A stretch of DNA of 38,160 bases from a virus, in IMG/VR virus record IMGVR_UViG_3300032173_000016, positions 1 through 38,160 of that record, one strand, 5' to 3'. Shown piece by piece: positions 36,963 to 38,160 of this stretch (position 1 is the first letter of the stretch; each line of letters starts with the position of its first letter). The notes under the pieces are model-generated. The model ran no database searches. It was given only the letters and a program-made list of their open reading frames with translations, and was not told the DNA's origin. The position numbers and the translations under genes were made by a program.

Positions 36963-37370
36963 TCAGAACAGGTGCTTCAGCGCAGCAAACACGCGGGCTT
37001 CAAGGCTGTGCAGTTCTTCCGGTAGACTTTCCCGAATAGCCAAGATGCTGTTTTTCTTTTCAGTCAGCGCAGCGATCTCGCCATCGATGCCCGCTGTTTG
37101 ATTGCTCTGCAAGCGACGAATGAAATCGGAACGGATATCATCTGAACCAAGCAATGAATCTTTTCTTTCGCTCAGCGCGTCGATTTGTGTGTCAATGGCG
37201 GCTGCTTGTGCCTCGACATGTTCGGCGATGGTGGGCTCGCCTTTAGCAATAACCTCAGGGGGGTTCGCAGTGCAACCTGCAGGAGTTTCCCCGGTTCCCT
37301 TGTTCTCCGATACTTTGGAAGGCGCGCTTTGAGTATTCTGTTCTTGCGTTTGTTCGTTTTCTTGTTCCAT
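36963..37370 (-). CDS. Coiled-coil protein between terminase and gpW
   Basis: GGAG lies before the ATG at 37370; a longer ORF from 37400 overlaps the terminase stop and lacks a ribosome-binding site. The 135-residue product begins with an acidic Gln/Glu/Thr-rich segment (MEQENEQTQEQNTQSAPSK). Two coiled-coil-like stretches follow (VEAQAAAIDTQIDALSERKD and EIAALTEKKNSILAIRESLP). I do not recognise a family. Position suggests a head assembly or packaging accessory. The central Cys is single. Confidence 0.55.
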   Translation of the reverse strand: MEQENEQTQEQNTQSAPSKVSENKGTGETPAGCTANPPEVIAKGEPTIAEHVEAQAAAIDTQIDALSERKDSLLGSDDIRSDFIRRLQSNQTAGIDGEIAALTEKKNSILAIRESLPEELHSLEARVFAALKHLF

Positions 37371-37380
37371 GCGCTGCTCC

Positions 37381-38160
37381 TTATGCAAGTTTGCTGACAA
37401 GAAATTTCTTGCTTTCAGTACCTGGTTGTGAATTTGTTGCTGCCGGGGCCGGCGGTGTCACAATTCCAGGTTTCCATTCCGGTACGGACGTCTGCACAAA
37501 CAGATCGCCCTGCGGCGGATTCACTTTCAGCCGTTCACGTGCCCAGTCATTTTCGCGAAACTTATGCAGCCCCAGGCGATGCGCAGCCGCAAGGTTGTAC
37601 ACGCTCAAGTCCAGCGCTTCATTGCGATCACCGCGGGCCTTGATCCATTCAAAGCGCTTGTGCCCCTTGATGTATCGCGTCTGTCGCCGTTCGCTGCATA
37701 TCTGCGTATAGAAATCGTCCGGCAGATCCACAGAGAAGTGCACGCCACCCGGACCGCTGGCGATCTTCCAGCGGCTATGCAGCCAGTCCTTGGCGGTGTC
37801 GGTACCGACACTCCATAGCTCGGCGCCGCCCTTCTCGACCTTGCCGCGCCGGTTGATATCAACCTTGCTTGGGGTTGCCGATACGACTGGCCGCCCCGGC
37901 TTGCTGGCGCCCTTGATCGCGAACACCATGCGGTATTTGCGCTGCCGGACGAATTCGTAAACTTCCTGCGTGTAGTGACCGCCTGAGTCAATCGCCGTCG
38001 CTCGAATCGTCATGTTCAGGCCATTCGCGCGGCGCAACGGCGTTTTCAGGATCTCGTCCAATGCGTCCCAGGTTGCGGGCAATGCTGGATCTCCATGGAT
38101 GACATGGTAATCGATCATCCAGCGTTCCATGCCCTCACCCCAACCCTGTATCTTGAGCTC
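37381..38160 (-). CDS. Terminase large subunit (GpA-like), partial
   Basis: About 260 C-terminal residues are visible; the ATPase half lies beyond the right edge. Recognisable parts are the nuclease domain of lambda GpA-type terminases: DALDEILKTPL, AIDSGGHYTQEVYEFVRQRK, FAIKGASKPGRPVVSATPSK and ALDLSVYNLAAAHRLGLHKF. The reading frame runs through the window edge, so the ATG at 38130 is internal. It cuts concatemers and packages DNA into proheads. A stretch of this gene (38034-38160 and probably more) is copied at 23139-23308. Confidence 0.9.
   Translation of the reverse strand, partial: ELKIQGWGEGMERWMIDYHVIHGDPALPATWDALDEILKTPLRRANGLNMTIRATAIDSGGHYTQEVYEFVRQRKYRMVFAIKGASKPGRPVVSATPSKVDINRRGKVEKGGAELWSVGTDTAKDWLHSRWKIASGPGGVHFSVDLPDDFYTQICSERRQTRYIKGHKRFEWIKARGDRNEALDLSVYNLAAAHRLGLHKFRENDWARERLKVNPPQGDLFVQTSVPEWKPGIVTPPAPAATNSQPGTESKKFLVSKLA

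Noticed and set aside
38034-38160. Terminal redundancy or a direct terminal repeat with 23139-23265
   Set aside because: The second copy lies internally between duplicated baseplate sequences, not at the other end of the window, so it does not indicate genome ends.

Overview
The window looks like most of one temperate phage genome, with a lambda-type head, a Mu-type contractile tail and a large accessory segment. The host is probably a betaproteobacterium. That rests on moderate-high G+C, the tRNA-Leu fragment, the style of the attC sites and the general look of the proteins; it is inference and no search was run. Both edges cut phage genes: a primase-helicase on the left and the large terminase on the right. 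A complete set of early, lysis, tail and head genes appears once, and the putative attachment site is internal. This fits a free or circular phage genome (or a permuted viral contig) better than an integrated prophage with host DNA at its ends.

Left part (1-6.5 kb): a leftward operon runs from a Cro/YdaS-like gene to a CII-like gene and a Toprim/VirE primase-helicase. A CI-like repressor diverges from it. Rightward small genes follow, including a membrane-anchored WYL-like protein, an exported protein and an acyl carrier protein. The repressor region and a second promoter 1.8 kb away carry the same pair of operators with the same 24-bp spacing, so one repressor probably silences both transcripts.

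Accessory part (6.5-9.8 kb): a series of small rightward ORFs is separated by integron-type attC sites (six complete, one degenerate but folded, one or two half sites), with no integron integrase in the window. The cassettes carry an adenine-type methyltransferase, several tiny proteins, and a cytosine methyltransferase overlapped in another frame by a second long ORF. This CALIN-like array inside a phage, directly next to the phage integrase module (DUF4224 gene and tyrosine integrase), is the most unusual part of the window.

Cargo part (11.0-15.6 kb): a strong sigma70-like promoter precedes a tightly overlapping operon with a SNF2-type helicase, an IbrA-like PAPS-reductase-family protein, an IbrB-like ParB-domain protein and a YdiL-like HTH protein. 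It ends at a putative attP, formed by the 3' part of a tRNA-Leu(UAA) gene flanked by four GTTCCGCAA repeats. Beyond attP lie two gene remnants.

Right part (16.3-38.2 kb, all leftward): read in the direction of transcription, from right to left, it holds terminase, head-tail connector gpW, portal, S49 protease, scaffold-like protein, decoration protein, capsid, connectors, Mu-like tail genes (sheath, tube, frameshifted chaperone, tape measure, N, P, 45-48), tail fibre, and a lysis cassette with holins, GH19 endolysin and spanins. A 300-bp chimeric duplication, containing a copy of terminase sequence, sits between the gp45-like and P-like genes.
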